This document shows positions 1 to 11,053 of a DNA stretch of 58,616 nucleotides, piece after piece. The notes beneath the pieces were generated by a model that made no database searches, had not been told where the DNA came from, and saw only the letters and a list, made by a program, of their open reading frames with translations. This DNA comes from Bacillus sonorensis NBRC 101234 = KCTC 13918 (GTDB lineage Bacteria > Bacillota > Bacilli > Bacillales > Bacillaceae): positions 1-58,616 of the forward strand of contig NZ_BCVZ01000022.1 of assembly GCF_001592005.1 (NCBI RefSeq), given 5' to 3'. Position 1 is the stretch's first letter. Each line of letters opens with the position of its first letter. The position numbers and the translations under genes were made by a program.

Positions 1-822
1 GCCCTCTCTGCTCTCTTTCATTGCCAATTCCGCTTTTACGTGCTCTTCATTATCAGGCGCTTCCTTATGGGTTTCCTGTTCCCGCTTCGTTCTTTCCGCG
101 GCAGAGAGTGATGCAGTAAAAAACGGTTTTACTTCACTTTCGGATTCGCCGAGAAACGATTGATAGATCGGGACTGTGTTTTCATCGCTCTCCCCGTCAT
201 CTTCGTCTGCCTGCTCTTCTTCGATTTCCTGGTATTCGTACGGACTGTCAAGGTTAATCGAGAATGGCTTTTCCGCGGCGTCATCAGCATCCTTTTCTTC
301 GCTGGAATAAGCCCTGTACGCCGGTTCAGGCTCTTCTTCATACTGAGACGCTTCCTCGAGAACCGGCTGGGGGTGCGTCTCTTTTTTCTCTTCGTCCTCC
401 CCGCTCACATCCAGCAGACCTTCAATCGCCAAATCCGCCTGGATCGTCAGCATGCGGGCATCTGTCAGCTGATAATCGAAAGCATCAATAAAGACAAACA
501 CGTCGTTTAAATGGCTTACCTTGTTTTTTGGAATGGTAATATCAACAGGGAAGCAATGCGTCAGCTCGGCGCTTCCGTCTCCCTTCAATGTCACGTCTTC
601 CACAAATCGGCTTGTCGCAGGCAGCTCAGCATACTCCCGGGTTTGATCTATGTTGTATTCGCCTGTCAGCTCTAATGACCCGCGTATGGATACATAATCA
701 TTCACTTCCTGAACCGAAATGTCAGGATCCAATGATATCGATAATAATTCCGATACTTCCTGTCCTTTTTGAAAACAGATCGACTCTTCTACAGAAAATT
801 GCAAACGATGGTTTTGCGGCAA
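1..822 (-). CDS. spoVID: Stage VI spore coat assembly protein SpoVID, N-terminal 274 codons (partial)
   Basis: Morphogenetic protein needed for encasement of the spore by the coat; made in the mother cell. The reading frame starts at a TTG (820-822) placed 8 bases after a GGAGG (831-835) and runs off the left end of the window. The first ~125 residues (starting LPQNHRLQFSVEES) are the conserved N-terminal domain and closely match what I recall of B. subtilis SpoVID. After that comes a long acidic stretch rich in Glu, Asp and Pro, as expected for the variable middle region. The C-terminal LysM domain would lie outside the window. It follows hemL on the same strand after a strong terminator, so it is probably transcribed separately during sporulation. 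Confidence 0.93.
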   Translation of the reverse strand, partial: MPQNHRLQFSVEESICFQKGQEVSELLSISLDPDISVQEVNDYVSIRGSLELTGEYNIDQTREYAELPATSRFVEDVTLKGDGSAELTHCFPVDITIPKNKVSHLNDVFVFIDAFDYQLTDARMLTIQADLAIEGLLDVSGEDEEKKETHPQPVLEEASQYEEEPEPAYRAYSSEEKDADDAAEKPFSINLDSPYEYQEIEEEQADEDDGESDENTVPIYQSFLGESESEVKPFFTASLSAAERTKREQETHKEAPDNEEHVKAELAMKESREG

Positions 823-931
823 ACTGATATCCTCCCTTCACCTAATTTTTAAAATTAGATGTCAGTAAAGATGTATGAAAAACAGCGTCAAAATATGAAC
901 AGAAAAAAAACCGGATTGTTAACGGCGCATG

Positions 932-958
932 CAAAAAGGCCGCCGGCAATGCCGGCAG
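932..958 (-). terminator. Rho-independent terminator after hemL
   Basis: On the minus strand a 9-bp stem (GCTGCCGGC/GCCGGCGGC with one G-T pair, 3-base loop) is followed by CTTTTT. It lies just after the hemL stop and closes the heme operon. Confidence 0.85.
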
Positions 959-970
959 CCCCGTCCGCTT

Positions 971-2266
971 TTACTTTGTGCGGCTGATCGCGCTGAATAC
1001 CTTTTCAGCGGCTGTGATCGTATATTCAATGTCTTCATCCGTGTGGGCGGTTGACAAAAACAGCCCTTCAAACTGAGATGGCGGAAGGAACACGCCTTCA
1101 TCCGCCATTCCTTTATAATAGTCGGCGAATAGGCTGAGATCCGACCGCTTAGCAGTGTCATAGTTAATGACAGGCTCGTTTGTAAAAAAGAAGCCGATCA
1201 TTGACCCCGCGCGGTTAAATGTATAAGGAATGCCGTTTTTCCGGGCGACTTCGGAGATCCCTTTTTCCAGGCGGTCTGCTTTGCGCGAGAATTCCCGGTA
1301 GGAATCAGGTGTCAGCTGTTTCAATGTTTCAAGTCCGGCCGTCATCGCAAGCGGGTTTCCGGACAGTGTGCCTGCCTGATAAATCGGTCCGCTTGGCGCG
1401 ATTTTCTCCATGATTTCGGCTTTACCTCCGTAGGCGCCGACAGGAAGCCCGCCGCCGATCACTTTTCCGAGACACGTCAAGTCAGGCGTCACGCCGAAAT
1501 AGCCTTGGGCGCAATTGTAGTCCACCCTGAAGCCTGTCATGACTTCATCAAAGATCAATAGAGCGCCATATGTTTCCGTCAGTTCGCGGAGCCCTTCAAG
1601 GAACCCTTTAACCGGCGGCACGACGCCCATATTGCCGGCGACCGGCTCGACGATGACGCCGGCGATGTCATCTCCGAATTCCTTAAAGACGAGCTTCATG
1701 CTTTCAAGATCATTGTAAGGGACTGTAATCGTATTTTTGGCAATGCTTTCGGGAACCCCCGGGCTGTCCGGCAAACCGAGCGTCGCGACTCCGGAGCCGG
1801 CTTTGATGAGGAGCGAATCGCCGTGGCCGTGGTAACAGCCTTCAAATTTCACGATTTTATTCCGGCCCGTGTATCCTCGTGCCAGTCTCAAGGCGCTCAT
1901 CGTCGCTTCTGTTCCAGAGCTGACCATCCGGACGATTTCTATGGAAGGGACCCGTTCAATGACAAGCTTGGCAAGCTCGGTTTCAACCTTTGTCGGCGCA
2001 CCGAAGCTTGTCCCGTATTGAGCCGTCTTCTGAATGCCGTTCACCACTTGTTCGTTGCTGTGTCCCAAAATGAGCGGCCCCCATGATAAGACGTAATCGA
2101 TATATTCATTTCCGTCAATATCATAGATCTTTGACCCTTTGCCCCGCTCCATGAAAATCGGGTCCATGTTTACCGATTTAAAAGCGCGAACCGGACTGTT
2201 CACTCCGCCCGGCATCACCTGCTGCGCTTCCCTGAAAGCAGCTTTAGATTTTTCATAGCTCCGCAT
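971..2266 (-). CDS. hemL: Glutamate-1-semialdehyde 2,1-aminomutase
   Basis: Converts glutamate-1-semialdehyde to 5-aminolevulinate, the second step of the C5 heme pathway; cytosolic PLP enzyme. 431 residues, the usual length of the family. The PLP-binding lysine is K268 in LGKVIGGG, and the SSGTEA phosphate-binding motif is near residue 117. Last gene of hemAXCDBL, 26 bases after hemB, with a terminator directly behind it. Nothing unusual. Confidence 0.97.
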   Translation of the reverse strand: MRSYEKSKAAFREAQQVMPGGVNSPVRAFKSVNMDPIFMERGKGSKIYDIDGNEYIDYVLSWGPLILGHSNEQVVNGIQKTAQYGTSFGAPTKVETELAKLVIERVPSIEIVRMVSSGTEATMSALRLARGYTGRNKIVKFEGCYHGHGDSLLIKAGSGVATLGLPDSPGVPESIAKNTITVPYNDLESMKLVFKEFGDDIAGVIVEPVAGNMGVVPPVKGFLEGLRELTETYGALLIFDEVMTGFRVDYNCAQGYFGVTPDLTCLGKVIGGGLPVGAYGGKAEIMEKIAPSGPIYQAGTLSGNPLAMTAGLETLKQLTPDSYREFSRKADRLEKGISEVARKNGIPYTFNRAGSMIGFFFTNEPVINYDTAKRSDLSLFADYYKGMADEGVFLPPSQFEGLFLSTAHTDEDIEYTITAAEKVFSAISRTK

Positions 2267-2292
2267 TCTCTAAAACCTCCAGTCCAATTTCC

Positions 2293-3267
2293 TTATTCCG
2301 CAAGCCATTTTGCCGCATCTTTGGCAAAATACGTAATGATCAAGTCGCAGCCGGCCCGTTTCATGCTTGTCAGCATTTCAAGGACAAGCGCTTTTTCATC
2401 GATCCAGCCGTTTTGGCCTCCCGCTTTCACCATAGCATATTCTCCGCTTACATTGTATCCGACAACAGGCAGATTACATTCGTTTTTCACTTCGCGGACA
2501 ATATCCAGATAGGAGAGCGTCGGTTTGACGATCAGAAAATCAGCGCCTTCTTCCACATCGGATTTCGCCTCTCTGATGGCTTCCAAACGATTGGCATAAT
2601 CCATTTGATAAGTTTTTCTGTCCCCGAACTGCGGGCTGCTTCCGGCGGCATCGCGGAACGGGCCGTAAAACGCGCTCGCGTATTTTACAGCGTACGACAT
2701 GATCGGCACGTTTGTAAATCCTTCCTCGTCAAGCGCTTCCCTGATAGCGGCGACAAAACCGTCCATCATGTTGGACGGAGCGATAATGTCTGCACCGGCG
2801 CGGGCCTGGCTGACCGCCGTTTTCGCTAATAGAACGAGAGATTCGTCATTTAAGATTTCGCCGTTCTCCACAAGGCCGCAGTGGCCGTGGTCTGTATATT
2901 CGCAAAGGCATGTGTCGGCAACGACGACAAGCTCGGGGAAATCCTCTTTAATTTTCGAAATCGCTTTTTGGACAATGCCGTGATCATGATATGCTTCACT
3001 TCCAACAGCATCTTTGTGTTCAGGCACACCGAAGACAATGACCGATTGAATGCCCAGGCTGGCAACTTCCTCGACTTCTTCCCTCAGTCTGTCTAATGAC
3101 AGCTGATACACGCCAGGCATGGATTCCACTTCACTTTTTATATTCTCGCCTTCTGTGACAAATATCGGATATATAAAGTCAGTTGCTCTCAGTTCGGTTT
3201 CTCTTACCAGCTGCCGCATGCCTGCGGTTGTCCGCAGACGGCGGTGCCTGTGAAATGATGATTTCAT
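2293..3267 (-). CDS. hemB: Porphobilinogen synthase (5-aminolevulinate dehydratase)
   Basis: Condenses two 5-aminolevulinate molecules to porphobilinogen. 324 residues. Both active-site lysines are visible: K195 in [10 protein letters not shown] and K248 in FLIVKPT (the Schiff-base lysine). Cysteines 120, 122 and 130 in [13 protein letters not shown] form the zinc site typical of the zinc-dependent subclass. Three bases separate it from hemD, so translation is probably coupled. Confidence 0.97.
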   Translation of the reverse strand: MKSSFHRHRRLRTTAGMRQLVRETELRATDFIYPIFVTEGENIKSEVESMPGVYQLSLDRLREEVEEVASLGIQSVIVFGVPEHKDAVGSEAYHDHGIVQKAISKIKEDFPELVVVADTCLCEYTDHGHCGLVENGEILNDESLVLLAKTAVSQARAGADIIAPSNMMDGFVAAIREALDEEGFTNVPIMSYAVKYASAFYGPFRDAAGSSPQFGDRKTYQMDYANRLEAIREAKSDVEEGADFLIVKPTLSYLDIVREVKNECNLPVVGYNVSGEYAMVKAGGQNGWIDEKALVLEMLTSMKRAGCDLIITYFAKDAAKWLAE

Positions 3268-3270
3268 TTG

Positions 3271-4059
3271 TCATTCTCCTTTTCTTGAAATGCGGCACAT
3301 CATGTCCAGCATTCCATCTATTGTATAAACCTCCGGCATAGCTGAAGGGATTCCGTATTCAGACAGCGCCTTTCTCGTCAAAGGCCCGATGCTGATAAAA
3401 GCCGTTTTGTTTTCAGCCCATATTTTGCTTTCCTCTTTCAAAATGCCCATAAATGTATGCACGGTAGAAGAACTTGTAAACGTTACGAAATCAAATGATT
3501 CCCGGGCCGCTGCCTCCCTCAGTTCGCGAATTCCTTCACAGTCAGGGACGGTTTCATATAAAATCCATTCAGAAATATCAACGCCAAGCGGTGAAAGGGA
3601 TTCTTTTATGACATCGCGCGATAAATTCCCTTTTAAAACGGCGACTTTATCGTTCGGGCCGACTTGCTGCTTCAATGCCTCTGCTAGCTGTTCAGCGACA
3701 TAAAGCTTAGGGATGAGATCAACCTGCACATTCCTGTCTTCCAAATACCGGGCGGTCTTTTCGCCGACAGCTGCCACTTTTGCCCGGGATGCGGCCGCCC
3801 TGCTGATTTCGTGATCTTCCATGTAAGAAAAAAAGAATTTAGCGCCATTTACACTTGTAAACACAAGCCAGTCCGCCTGCTCAAGCTCCGTTTGAAAGAG
3901 CTTTGCCCGTTCGGAAGAAAGAGCCGGGCGGAACGAAATCAATGAGGTGAGAACCGCTTCTCCCCCCAATTCGTTCACCTTTTGTCCAAAAGACCGGGCC
4001 TGGGCTTTGTTGCGGGTGACGAGCACCTTCTTTCCCAGCAATGGAAGATCATGCGTCAT
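3271..4059 (-). CDS. hemD: Uroporphyrinogen-III synthase
   Basis: Cyclises hydroxymethylbilane with inversion of ring D to give uroporphyrinogen III. 262 residues, the usual size. The family is poorly conserved; the assignment rests on [11 protein letters not shown], the [10 protein letters not shown] stretch of the second domain, and position between hemC and hemB. Its ATG overlaps the 3' end of hemC by 11 bases. Confidence 0.93.
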   Translation of the reverse strand: MTHDLPLLGKKVLVTRNKAQARSFGQKVNELGGEAVLTSLISFRPALSSERAKLFQTELEQADWLVFTSVNGAKFFFSYMEDHEISRAAASRAKVAAVGEKTARYLEDRNVQVDLIPKLYVAEQLAEALKQQVGPNDKVAVLKGNLSRDVIKESLSPLGVDISEWILYETVPDCEGIRELREAAARESFDFVTFTSSSTVHTFMGILKEESKIWAENKTAFISIGPLTRKALSEYGIPSAMPEVYTIDGMLDMMCRISRKGE

Positions 4060-4990
4060 GCTCGTTCAGCTCCTGTTTGACCCTGTCGATCAAAGCCTTT
4101 GCTCCTTTGCTTGACATGCTTTCGGCACATTCTTTGCCCACAGCCTCGGGATCAGTCCCGACCGTTTTTTCGCGGAATACCGTTTTGCCGTCCGGAGAAG
4201 CGACAAGACCTGTCAGTTCAATGACATCGTCTTCAGTCATCGTCGCAAATCCCGCAATCGGGATTTGACAGCCGCCTTCCATCGCATGGAGAAAAGCGCG
4301 CTCAGCCATGACAGTCTGCTGTGTATAGCGGTCATTCAGGCGGGAAAACAGGTCGAGCAGCTCTTTGTCCGCAGCTCTGCATTCAATCGCCAAAGCGCCT
4401 TGCCCGACCGCGGGAAGACAGCTCTCCGGATCAAGAAATTCTGTCACGACATCGTCTTTCCATCCCATTCTCGACAGGCCGGCTGCCGCCAATATAATGG
4501 CGTCATACTCGTCTGTTTCAAGCTTTTTCAGCCTTGTATCAATATTCCCTCTGATCCATTTAATCTCAAGATCCGGACGGATTTGCAAAAGCTGTGCGCT
4601 TCTTCTCAGGCTGCTAGTGCCGACAACCGCTCCGTTCCTGAGCTCAGCCAGTTTTTGGCGTTCTTTCGAAATGAGCGCGTCGCGGACATCTTCCCGTTTC
4701 GGAATACAGCCGATCACAAGGCCTTCAGGAAGCGCTGACGGCATGTCCTTCATGCTGTGAACCGCCATATCGATTTCTCCCGAGAGCATGGCCTGCTCGA
4801 TTTCTTTGACAAAAAGGCCTTTCCCGCCGACCTTTGACAAGGTGACGTCTAAAATCCGGTCGCCTTTCGTAACGATTTCCTTTATTTCAAAGGTAACATC
4901 CGGATGCAGTTCCTCAAGTTTTTTGATGACCCATTTTGTCTGGGTCATCGCCAATTTGCTTCTTCTTGAGCCTACGATGATGTTTCTCAT
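4049..4990 (-). CDS. hemC: Porphobilinogen deaminase (hydroxymethylbilane synthase)
   Basis: Polymerises four porphobilinogens into hydroxymethylbilane. The chosen start ([15 protein letters not shown]) sits about 8 bases after GGGAGGA. A frame-open extension of ten residues upstream is rejected because the family begins at this motif. 313 residues. C241 in [11 protein letters not shown] is the residue expected to carry the dipyrromethane cofactor; the catalytic Asp lies in the HSMKDMP region (~82). The 3' end overlaps hemD. Confidence 0.96.
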   Translation of the reverse strand: MRNIIVGSRRSKLAMTQTKWVIKKLEELHPDVTFEIKEIVTKGDRILDVTLSKVGGKGLFVKEIEQAMLSGEIDMAVHSMKDMPSALPEGLVIGCIPKREDVRDALISKERQKLAELRNGAVVGTSSLRRSAQLLQIRPDLEIKWIRGNIDTRLKKLETDEYDAIILAAAGLSRMGWKDDVVTEFLDPESCLPAVGQGALAIECRAADKELLDLFSRLNDRYTQQTVMAERAFLHAMEGGCQIPIAGFATMTEDDVIELTGLVASPDGKTVFREKTVGTDPEAVGKECAESMSSKGAKALIDRVKQELNEHDA

Positions 4991-5024
4991 ATGTTCTTCC
5001 TCCCACTTCCGTACGGGCAACCAT

Positions 5025-5855
5025 TTAACTAAACCAATGAAATTGTGAAAAGCTGCCGAGTAAAAAGAAATTGATTAAGAGAACAAGAAAAGACGCGGTA
5101 TTCCACATGGCCGCGATCCTCCCTTGCAGCTCTTTGACGATCCTGATAAATAAATAATATCCATATAAAAAGAGCAGCACAATCGAACCAAGCACTTTCG
5201 GGTCCGTCCAGTACAGGGTTTCCAGCGACACATACGACCAGATAATCCCGAGTATCAGGCTCAAAAGGAGCATGGGTACACCGATGATATTGAGGACGTA
5301 AGCCATGTAGTCAAGCTTTGACAAATCCTCAATTCTCAACAGCCACTTTCCCCACTTTTTCTTTTTCAATAAGTTGTACTGAAAAAGATAAAGCAACGAA
5401 AAGACAAATGACAATGAGAAAGCGCCGTATGAGAGAATCGCCATCGTAATGTGAATGATCAGAAGCTCTGACACCAATCTGCCGGAAAGCTCGGCCGACT
5501 GCTGCGCCGTCGGTGTAAACGTATGGATCGCCACCATGGAAAATCCGATCACATTTGTGAAAAAAACAAGAAAATCCACCTTCAGCAGTTTTGTTAATAC
5601 AAGGGAAAGCGTCACAAGCACCCAGGCATAAAAATAAAGCCCCTGCACATTATTCAACACAGGAAACGCCTTGGTATACCACATAAAATCGCAAAGATAG
5701 ACCGTCTGAAGAATCCAGACAATAGAAAGCAACCAGAAGGCCGCTTTCCCTGCCTTCCGGTTGTGCTGTAGAAAATCTATAAAATAAAAGAGAACGCTGA
5801 GCGCATATAAGACGATCGTAGCTTCATTAACCCTGGCTAACAGTGTATCCGTCAT
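5025..5855 (-). CDS. hemX: HemX, membrane protein affecting HemA level
   Basis: Polytopic membrane protein of 276 residues with about eight hydrophobic segments, related to the CcsA/cytochrome c assembly family. In B. subtilis HemX negatively affects the cellular amount of HemA (established for the homologue, not visible here). Two starts are possible: a GTG at 5864 that overlaps the hemA stop, and the ATG at 5855, chosen because it gives the family length. No strong ribosome binding site distinguishes them. Confidence 0.92.
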   Translation of the reverse strand: MTDTLLARVNEATIVLYALSVLFYFIDFLQHNRKAGKAAFWLLSIVWILQTVYLCDFMWYTKAFPVLNNVQGLYFYAWVLVTLSLVLTKLLKVDFLVFFTNVIGFSMVAIHTFTPTAQQSAELSGRLVSELLIIHITMAILSYGAFSLSFVFSLLYLFQYNLLKKKKWGKWLLRIEDLSKLDYMAYVLNIIGVPMLLLSLILGIIWSYVSLETLYWTDPKVLGSIVLLFLYGYYLFIRIVKELQGRIAAMWNTASFLVLLINFFLLGSFSQFHWFS

Positions 5856-5860
5856 GATCG

Positions 5861-7222
5861 TCACTCACTTGCGATAGAAGTGAAGCCATGCTGATTTTGT
5901 TTTGCAAAGCCATGAACCAGCTGGCGCTCATCTTGTTTCTTTTCATCAGGGAAAGCCGCTTCTTCAATATCGAAAATCTGCATGAACAGGCTGAGCTTTT
6001 CCTCAGCATCCGATTCTGAAGCAAATTCTTTCACTTTTAAAATCGGATCGCGCAAAAGCTGGTTGATGATGCTTTTCGTATGCTTGTTTAACAGTTTTTT
6101 CTCCCTTGTGCTCAAATGAGGAAGCTTCCGTTCAATGCTCTGCATGGTTTCTGACTGGATCGAGAGTGCTTTTTCCCTCAATGCGGATATGACCGGAACG
6201 ACGCCGAGCGTGTTCAGCCATTGCTTAAAGGCGACGATTTCCGCCTCAATGATCAGCTCGACCTCTTCAGCCACGGCCTGGCGCTCTTTCAAGTTTTCCT
6301 CGACGATGCCTTCGAGATCATCAATGTCATACAAAAACACGCCTTCCACTTCGTGAAGAGCGGGATCAAGATCGCGCGGCACGGCGATGTCCACCATGAA
6401 AAGCGGACAGCCTTTCCGAAGCTTGTTGACCTGTTCGATCATGTCTTTCGTGATGACATAGCCGTTTGCACCCGTCGAACTGATGAGAATATCCGCTTCC
6501 GTTAAGGCGCATTGCAGCTCATTTAAGCTTTTCGCCTCGCCTGAAAAGCGGTCTGCCAGTTCCTTTGCCTTTGAAAACGTTCTGTTGATGACCGTAACCT
6601 GTCCGATTCCTTGACCGTGAAGATTTTGCACGGCAAGCTCCCCCATTTTGCCCGCACCGAGAATCAGCACGTGCTTATCTGAAAGGCTGCCGAAGATTTT
6701 TTTCGCAAGCTCAACGGCGGCATAGCTGACAGATACGGCATTGGAAGCGATGTCCGTTTCGGCGTGGCAGCGTTTTGCGACTGTGACAGCCTGCTTAAAC
6801 AAATAGTTGAAAACGGTGCCGATCGTCTTCTCTTCCTGGGCCAGCTTGAAACTTGTACGAACCTGGCCCAAAATCTGCGTTTCGCCGATGATCATTGAAT
6901 CAAGACCGCACGATACGCGGAACAGATGTTCAACGGCTCCGTCATTTTCATAAAACTTTAAGTAAGGCGAAATATCTTCTTTATCCATTCCGAACCAATT
7001 CGCCAAAAACATTTTCATATAATAGCGTCCGGTGTGCAGCTGATCTACGACTGCATATAGCTCTGTACGGTTGCATGTCGACACGATGATGTTTTCAAGT
7101 ATGCTTTTTTCTTCTTTAAGCTGCGACATGGCTTGCCCCAGATCGCCTGGCTGAAAGGTTAATTTTTCGCGTATATGAACAGGGGCTGATTTGTAATCCA
7201 ATCCCACGACAAGTATATGCAT
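5861..7222 (-). CDS. hemA: Glutamyl-tRNA reductase
   Basis: First committed step of heme synthesis: NADPH-dependent reduction of glutamyl-tRNA to glutamate-1-semialdehyde. 453 residues from [14 protein letters not shown]; the open frame extends 8 residues upstream from a TTG, but the family starts here. Catalytic C50 sits in [10 protein letters not shown]. The NADPH-binding glycine-rich segment [12 protein letters not shown] lies near residue 180, and a C-terminal dimerisation helix follows. First gene of the operon; an upstream PerR-like box suggests peroxide/metal-responsive control. Confidence 0.97.
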   Translation of the reverse strand: MHILVVGLDYKSAPVHIREKLTFQPGDLGQAMSQLKEEKSILENIIVSTCNRTELYAVVDQLHTGRYYMKMFLANWFGMDKEDISPYLKFYENDGAVEHLFRVSCGLDSMIIGETQILGQVRTSFKLAQEEKTIGTVFNYLFKQAVTVAKRCHAETDIASNAVSVSYAAVELAKKIFGSLSDKHVLILGAGKMGELAVQNLHGQGIGQVTVINRTFSKAKELADRFSGEAKSLNELQCALTEADILISSTGANGYVITKDMIEQVNKLRKGCPLFMVDIAVPRDLDPALHEVEGVFLYDIDDLEGIVEENLKERQAVAEEVELIIEAEIVAFKQWLNTLGVVPVISALREKALSIQSETMQSIERKLPHLSTREKKLLNKHTKSIINQLLRDPILKVKEFASESDAEEKLSLFMQIFDIEEAAFPDEKKQDERQLVHGFAKQNQHGFTSIASE

Positions 7223-7255
7223 AACTCTTGCTTGCACCCCCAACACCTATCTAAA

Positions 7256-7291
7256 TTAGAATAATTATAATATAGAATTTATTATTCACAA
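7256..7291 (-). promoter_or_regulatory. hemA operon promoter with PerR-like box
   Basis: On the minus strand a -35 TTGTGA (7286-7291) and a -10 TATAAT (7264-7269) are separated by 16 bases. The interval 7256-7270 matches the PerR consensus TTATAATNATTATAA at 14 of 15 positions and overlaps the -10, a position suited to repression. PerR control of hemAXCDBL is established in B. subtilis; here it is inferred from the site. Confidence 0.75.
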
Positions 7292-7407
7292 CGATTATAA
7301 CATATATTCACTATTTTCTCTTCACAAAATGTGAACAGATTTTAAAAATATGTTGTGATATAGTAGAAATTGCTTTTCTAGTTTATCTACAACAAGAAGG
7401 TGATACT

Positions 7408-7893
7408 TTGAAAAAGAAATCTGTTTTGCTTCCGTGTTTATTGCTCGCCGTGTCGATTTACGCGCTTTTAGGCTCCGGACAGATCAGCCTGTTTGACGGG
7501 CAAAAGGAATGGTCCGTTTTGGCGGCTCTCATCGGGCTGGCGTTTTTGTACCAGGGACATAAAGAAGCGGATAACGTCCATTTTTTCGCCGGCCTGCTGC
7601 TTGCCGCAATCGGGATTTATTTCTCCTTTAAACAGGAGCTTTTCGGACATGCCGATGATTTTGCCATGATCGTCCTGATTGCCGGAGCCGCCCTTCTCGT
7701 CAAATCATTTCGCACGAAAGAATATCAATATGAAAGTTTTTTGATGATCGCCTTTGCTTTATATCTCTATTTTTTCAAGCAGATCATCGCCTGGCTTCAA
7801 TCGATGAAAATCGAAACAGCCTATGTTGAAGCATACTGGCCGGCCGCCGTGATTGCCGTCAGTCTGCTCTTATTATTCTTAAAAAGAAAATAG
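7408..7893 (+). CDS. ysxD: Membrane protein YsxD
   Basis: 161-residue integral membrane protein of unknown function. TTG start after GAAGGTG. Five or six hydrophobic segments can be seen: residues ~5-25, 33-50, 55-72, 82-98, 108-130 and 140-158, ending in a basic LKRK tail. Divergent from hemA and convergent with engB, with which it shares a bidirectional terminator. Identified by position between hemA and engB as in B. subtilis; no enzymatic motif seen. Confidence 0.8.
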   Translation: MKKKSVLLPCLLLAVSIYALLGSGQISLFDGQKEWSVLAALIGLAFLYQGHKEADNVHFFAGLLLAAIGIYFSFKQELFGHADDFAMIVLIAGAALLVKSFRTKEYQYESFLMIAFALYLYFFKQIIAWLQSMKIETAYVEAYWPAAVIAVSLLLLFLKRK

Positions 7894-7903
7894 TTTATTC
7901 CAT

Positions 7904-7940
7904 AAAAAAGCACTTGCATCCGGGACGCAAGTGCTTTTTC
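7904..7940. terminator. Bidirectional terminator between ysxD and engB
   Basis: Near-perfect inverted repeat (AAAAAGCACTTGC / GCAAGTGCTTTTT) between two converging genes, with A and T runs on both sides so that it can work on either strand. Confidence 0.9.
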
Positions 7941-7941
7941 T

Positions 7942-8529
7942 TCAGCTGTTGATCATTTGTTCGATCGCAGCCCAGGCTTCCTGCTTGCCTTTTTTCGTTT
8001 CCGAAGAAAACAAAATGAGCTGGTCGCCCTGTTCGATATTCAATGTCTGTCTGACGACTTTGGCGTGCTTTTCCCATTTTCCTTTAGGGATTTTATCCGC
8101 CTTTGTCGCAATCACGATCACCGGGATGCCGTAATGCTTTAAAAAGTCATACATCATGACGTCATCCTCTGAAGGGGCATGCCTCAGATCGACGATTTGA
8201 ACAACGGCTTTCAATTCTTCGCGCAATGTCAAATATGTTTCGATCATCCGCCCCCATGCTTCGCGCTCCGACTTGGACACTTTCGCAAATCCATATCCGG
8301 GAACATCGACAAAATGGAGCACATCATTGATGATATAAAAGTTAAGCGTCTGTGTTTTGCCGGGCTTTGAAGACGTTCTCGCTAAATTTTTCCGGTTGAT
8401 CATTGTATTAATAAATGATGATTTCCCGACATTTGATCTTCCGGCAAGCGCGATTTCCGGCAGCCCCCCTTCAGGATACTGCTCGGGTTTTACCGCGCTG
8501 ATGACGATTTCTGATTTTGTAACTTTCAT
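7942..8529 (-). CDS. engB: Ribosome biogenesis GTPase EngB (YsxC)
   Basis: Small essential GTPase of the TrmE-Era-EngA-YihA family acting in late assembly of the 50S subunit. 195 residues. G1 motif GRSNVGKS at residues 30-37, G3 DVPGYG near 76-81, G4 TKAD near 143-146, G5 SS(E)T near 175. The start overlaps the lonA stop by 4 bases, consistent with a lonA-engB operon. Confidence 0.97.
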   Translation of the reverse strand: MKVTKSEIVISAVKPEQYPEGGLPEIALAGRSNVGKSSFINTMINRKNLARTSSKPGKTQTLNFYIINDVLHFVDVPGYGFAKVSKSEREAWGRMIETYLTLREELKAVVQIVDLRHAPSEDDVMMYDFLKHYGIPVIVIATKADKIPKGKWEKHAKVVRQTLNIEQGDQLILFSSETKKGKQEAWAAIEQMINS

Positions 8530-10850
8530 TTCTCTTCTCCCACTAGTGCATGCTGAAGGACTTCATCCAAATGAGCGACAGGGACGAAAGTCAAGCCTTC
8601 CCGCACGCTTTTTGGAATGTCCTCAATATCTTTTTCATTGTCCTTTGGCATAATGACAGTTTTCAGTCCGGCACGGTGAGCGGCCAGCGTTTTTTCTTTC
8701 AGACCGCCGATCGGAAGCACCCTCCCTCTCAGCGTAATTTCCCCGGTCATGCCGACATCGCGGGACACGGGACGGCCCGTCAACGCGGAAACGAGAGCTG
8801 TCGCCATCGTAATGCCTGCGGATGGGCCGTCTTTTGGAACCGCGCCTTCCGGAACATGAATGTGAATGTCATGTTTTTCATGAAAATCCGGACTGATCTT
8901 CAGCTCTTCCGCTTTTGAACGGACATAGCTGAATGCGGCCTGTGCCGACTCCCTCATGACATCGCCGAGTTTTCCGGTCAAGATCAGCTTCCCTTTCCCA
9001 GGCGAAAGCGATACTTCAATTGAAAGCGTATCCCCGCCCGCCGCTGTATAAGCAAGTCCTGTAACGACGCCGATTTGGTCATCAAGCTCTGCCTGTCCGT
9101 ATCTGAAGATTCGTTTGCCGAGGTAGTCCTCCAAATTTTTCTCTGTTACCGTGATTCTTTTTCTTTCACCAGAGACAATCAGCTTTGCCGCCTTTCTGCA
9201 GATCGCGGCAATCTGGCGTTCAAGACTCCGGACGCCGGCTTCCCTCGTATAATAACGGATCACATCAAGAACGGCCTGGTCGCGAATTTGCAGATTGGAT
9301 TTTTTCAGTCCATGCTCCTTAAGCTGCTTAGGCAGGAGATGGTCTTTGACGATTTCAACCTTTTCCACTTCCGTATAGCCCGCGATCGTGATGATTTCCA
9401 TTCTGTCTCTGAGCGGGCCGGGAATCGTCGCCAGATTATTCGCCGTTGCGATGAAAAGAACCTTAGATAAGTCAAACGTTTCTTCTATATAATGATCGCT
9501 GAACGTATGGTTTTGCTCAGGATCGAGCACTTCAAGCATCGCGGAAGCCGGGTCCCCCCTGAAATCCGAAGCCATTTTATCAATTTCATCCAGCAGAAAA
9601 ACAGGATTGATTTTGCCGGCTTTTTTCATCCCCTGAATGATCCGGCCCGGCATGGCGCCGACATATGTCCGGCGGTGTCCGCGGATTTCAGATTCGTCTC
9701 TGACGCCGCCGAGTGAAATGCGGACAAATTTCCGTCCGAGCGATTTGGCGATCGATTTCGCAAGCGACGTTTTTCCAACGCCAGGCGGTCCGGCGAGGCA
9801 CAAAATCGGGCCTTTTAACGAATGTGTCAGCTTTTGGACAGCGAGGTATTCAAGAACCCGCTCCTTCACTTTTTCAAGGCCGTGGTGTTCTTCATCAAGA
9901 ATTTTGCTGGCAAGGTTTATATCAAGCCTGTCCTCTGTCGCGTCATTCCAAGGAAGTGAAATGAGCCACTCGATGTAATTGCGGATAACCGAGCTTTCGG
10001 CAGAGCTTGACGGTATTTTTTCGTAGCGGTTCAGTTCTCTGAATGCCGTTTCTTTTACATGATCGGGCATTCCGGCTTCTTCGATTTTATCCGTCAGCTT
10101 TTGAACCTCTCCCGTCTTCCCTTCCTTATCCCCAAGCTCTTTTTGAATGGCTTTCATCTGCTCGCGCAGGTAGTATTCCTTTTGCGTTCTTTCCATTGAA
10201 CGCTTGACGCGCTGCCCGATTTTTTTCTCAATCTCCAGGACTTCTTTTTCATTGTGAATCAGATCGATCACTTTGTTTAATCTGGCTTTCACATCGATGG
10301 TTTCCAGCACTTCCTGCTTGTCCTTCAGTTTCAGCGGAAGGTGGGAAGCGACGATATCGGCCATTCTGCCCGGCTCTTCTATGTCTGTCACAGCCGCAAA
10401 TGTTTCAGCCGATATTTTTTTAGAAATCTTTATGTATTGATCAAAATGGTCGAGCAAGGTGCGCATGAGAGCTTCATCTTCAACATCTTTTTCTGTGTCT
10501 TCATCTATTCGCTCGATTGTAACAGATGTATAATCATCCATATCGTTGTACTCGATGATCCGGGCGCGCTGAATGCCTTCCACCAGTACGCGGATCGTTC
10601 CGTTCGGCAGCTTCAGCATCTGCTTGATTTTTGTATAGGTTCCGAATGGAAAAATTTCTTCTTCATCCGGTTCGTCTATTGATATGTCCCGTTGCGTTGC
10701 CAAAAAGATCATATGGTCATTCATCATAGACTGTTCAAGCGCCTGCACCGATTTTTCGCGTCCTACATCAAGATGCAAAACCATTGTCGGGTAGACGAGT
10801 AAACCTCTTAAAGGGAGGAGCGGGATGCTTCGTTTCGTTTCATCTGCCAT
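8526..10850 (-). CDS. lonA: ATP-dependent protease LonA
   Basis: Cytosolic AAA+ serine protease for misfolded and regulatory proteins. 774 residues from [16 protein letters not shown], placed 10 bases after GGAGGT; an upstream frame extension of 12 residues has no ribosome binding site and is rejected. LON substrate-binding domain ~9-205, Walker A GPPGVGKT at 354-361, Walker B FLLDEIDK at ~418-425, protease domain from ~590 with catalytic S677 (KDGPSAG) and K720. Upstream of engB. Confidence 0.97.
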   Translation of the reverse strand: MADETKRSIPLLPLRGLLVYPTMVLHLDVGREKSVQALEQSMMNDHMIFLATQRDISIDEPDEEEIFPFGTYTKIKQMLKLPNGTIRVLVEGIQRARIIEYNDMDDYTSVTIERIDEDTEKDVEDEALMRTLLDHFDQYIKISKKISAETFAAVTDIEEPGRMADIVASHLPLKLKDKQEVLETIDVKARLNKVIDLIHNEKEVLEIEKKIGQRVKRSMERTQKEYYLREQMKAIQKELGDKEGKTGEVQKLTDKIEEAGMPDHVKETAFRELNRYEKIPSSSAESSVIRNYIEWLISLPWNDATEDRLDINLASKILDEEHHGLEKVKERVLEYLAVQKLTHSLKGPILCLAGPPGVGKTSLAKSIAKSLGRKFVRISLGGVRDESEIRGHRRTYVGAMPGRIIQGMKKAGKINPVFLLDEIDKMASDFRGDPASAMLEVLDPEQNHTFSDHYIEETFDLSKVLFIATANNLATIPGPLRDRMEIITIAGYTEVEKVEIVKDHLLPKQLKEHGLKKSNLQIRDQAVLDVIRYYTREAGVRSLERQIAAICRKAAKLIVSGERKRITVTEKNLEDYLGKRIFRYGQAELDDQIGVVTGLAYTAAGGDTLSIEVSLSPGKGKLILTGKLGDVMRESAQAAFSYVRSKAEELKISPDFHEKHDIHIHVPEGAVPKDGPSAGITMATALVSALTGRPVSRDVGMTGEITLRGRVLPIGGLKEKTLAAHRAGLKTVIMPKDNEKDIEDIPKSVREGLTFVPVAHLDEVLQHALVGEEK

Positions 10851-10887
10851 TTTGACTGACACCTCCGTAACTTTAGTAAGAAACATT

Positions 10888-10915
10888 ATAATACACTTTT
10901 TTTATCCATGTACAA
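10888..10915 (-). promoter_or_regulatory. Possible lonA promoter
   Basis: On the minus strand TTGTAC (10910-10915) and TATTAT (10888-10893) are spaced by 16 bases, about 40 bases upstream of the lonA ATG. Moderate match; a TATAAT shifted by three bases is an alternative -10. Confidence 0.4.
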
Positions 10916-11022
10916 TAGGAAGCCCCATGAAATAAAAGGGTCTCCTGTAGTATACCCTTTCTTTCTCTTCTGAAAAAGGAAAAGATGACCTACAAAAAGA
11001 AAACTTGCCGTGCGGGCGCCGC

Positions 11023-11053
11023 TAAAAAATCCCCACCTGAAAGTGATGAGGAT
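11023..11053 (-). terminator. Terminator after lonB
   Basis: Minus-strand 7-bp stem (ATCCTCA with TGGGGAT) overlapping the lonB stop region, followed by TTTTTT. Confidence 0.65.

Noticed and set aside
160..510. Plus-strand frames opposite spoVID, hem and ilv genes
   Set aside because: Shadows of strongly coding minus-strand genes; composition follows the complementary codon pattern and no ribosome binding sites precede them.
10851..10886. N-terminal extension of LonA by 12 residues
   Set aside because: The GGAGGT ribosome binding site is inside the extension, and the family starts at MADE; the same logic removed extensions of hemC, hemA, ilvB, leuC, leuB, rdgB, ysmA, ysmB, ysoA and yslB.
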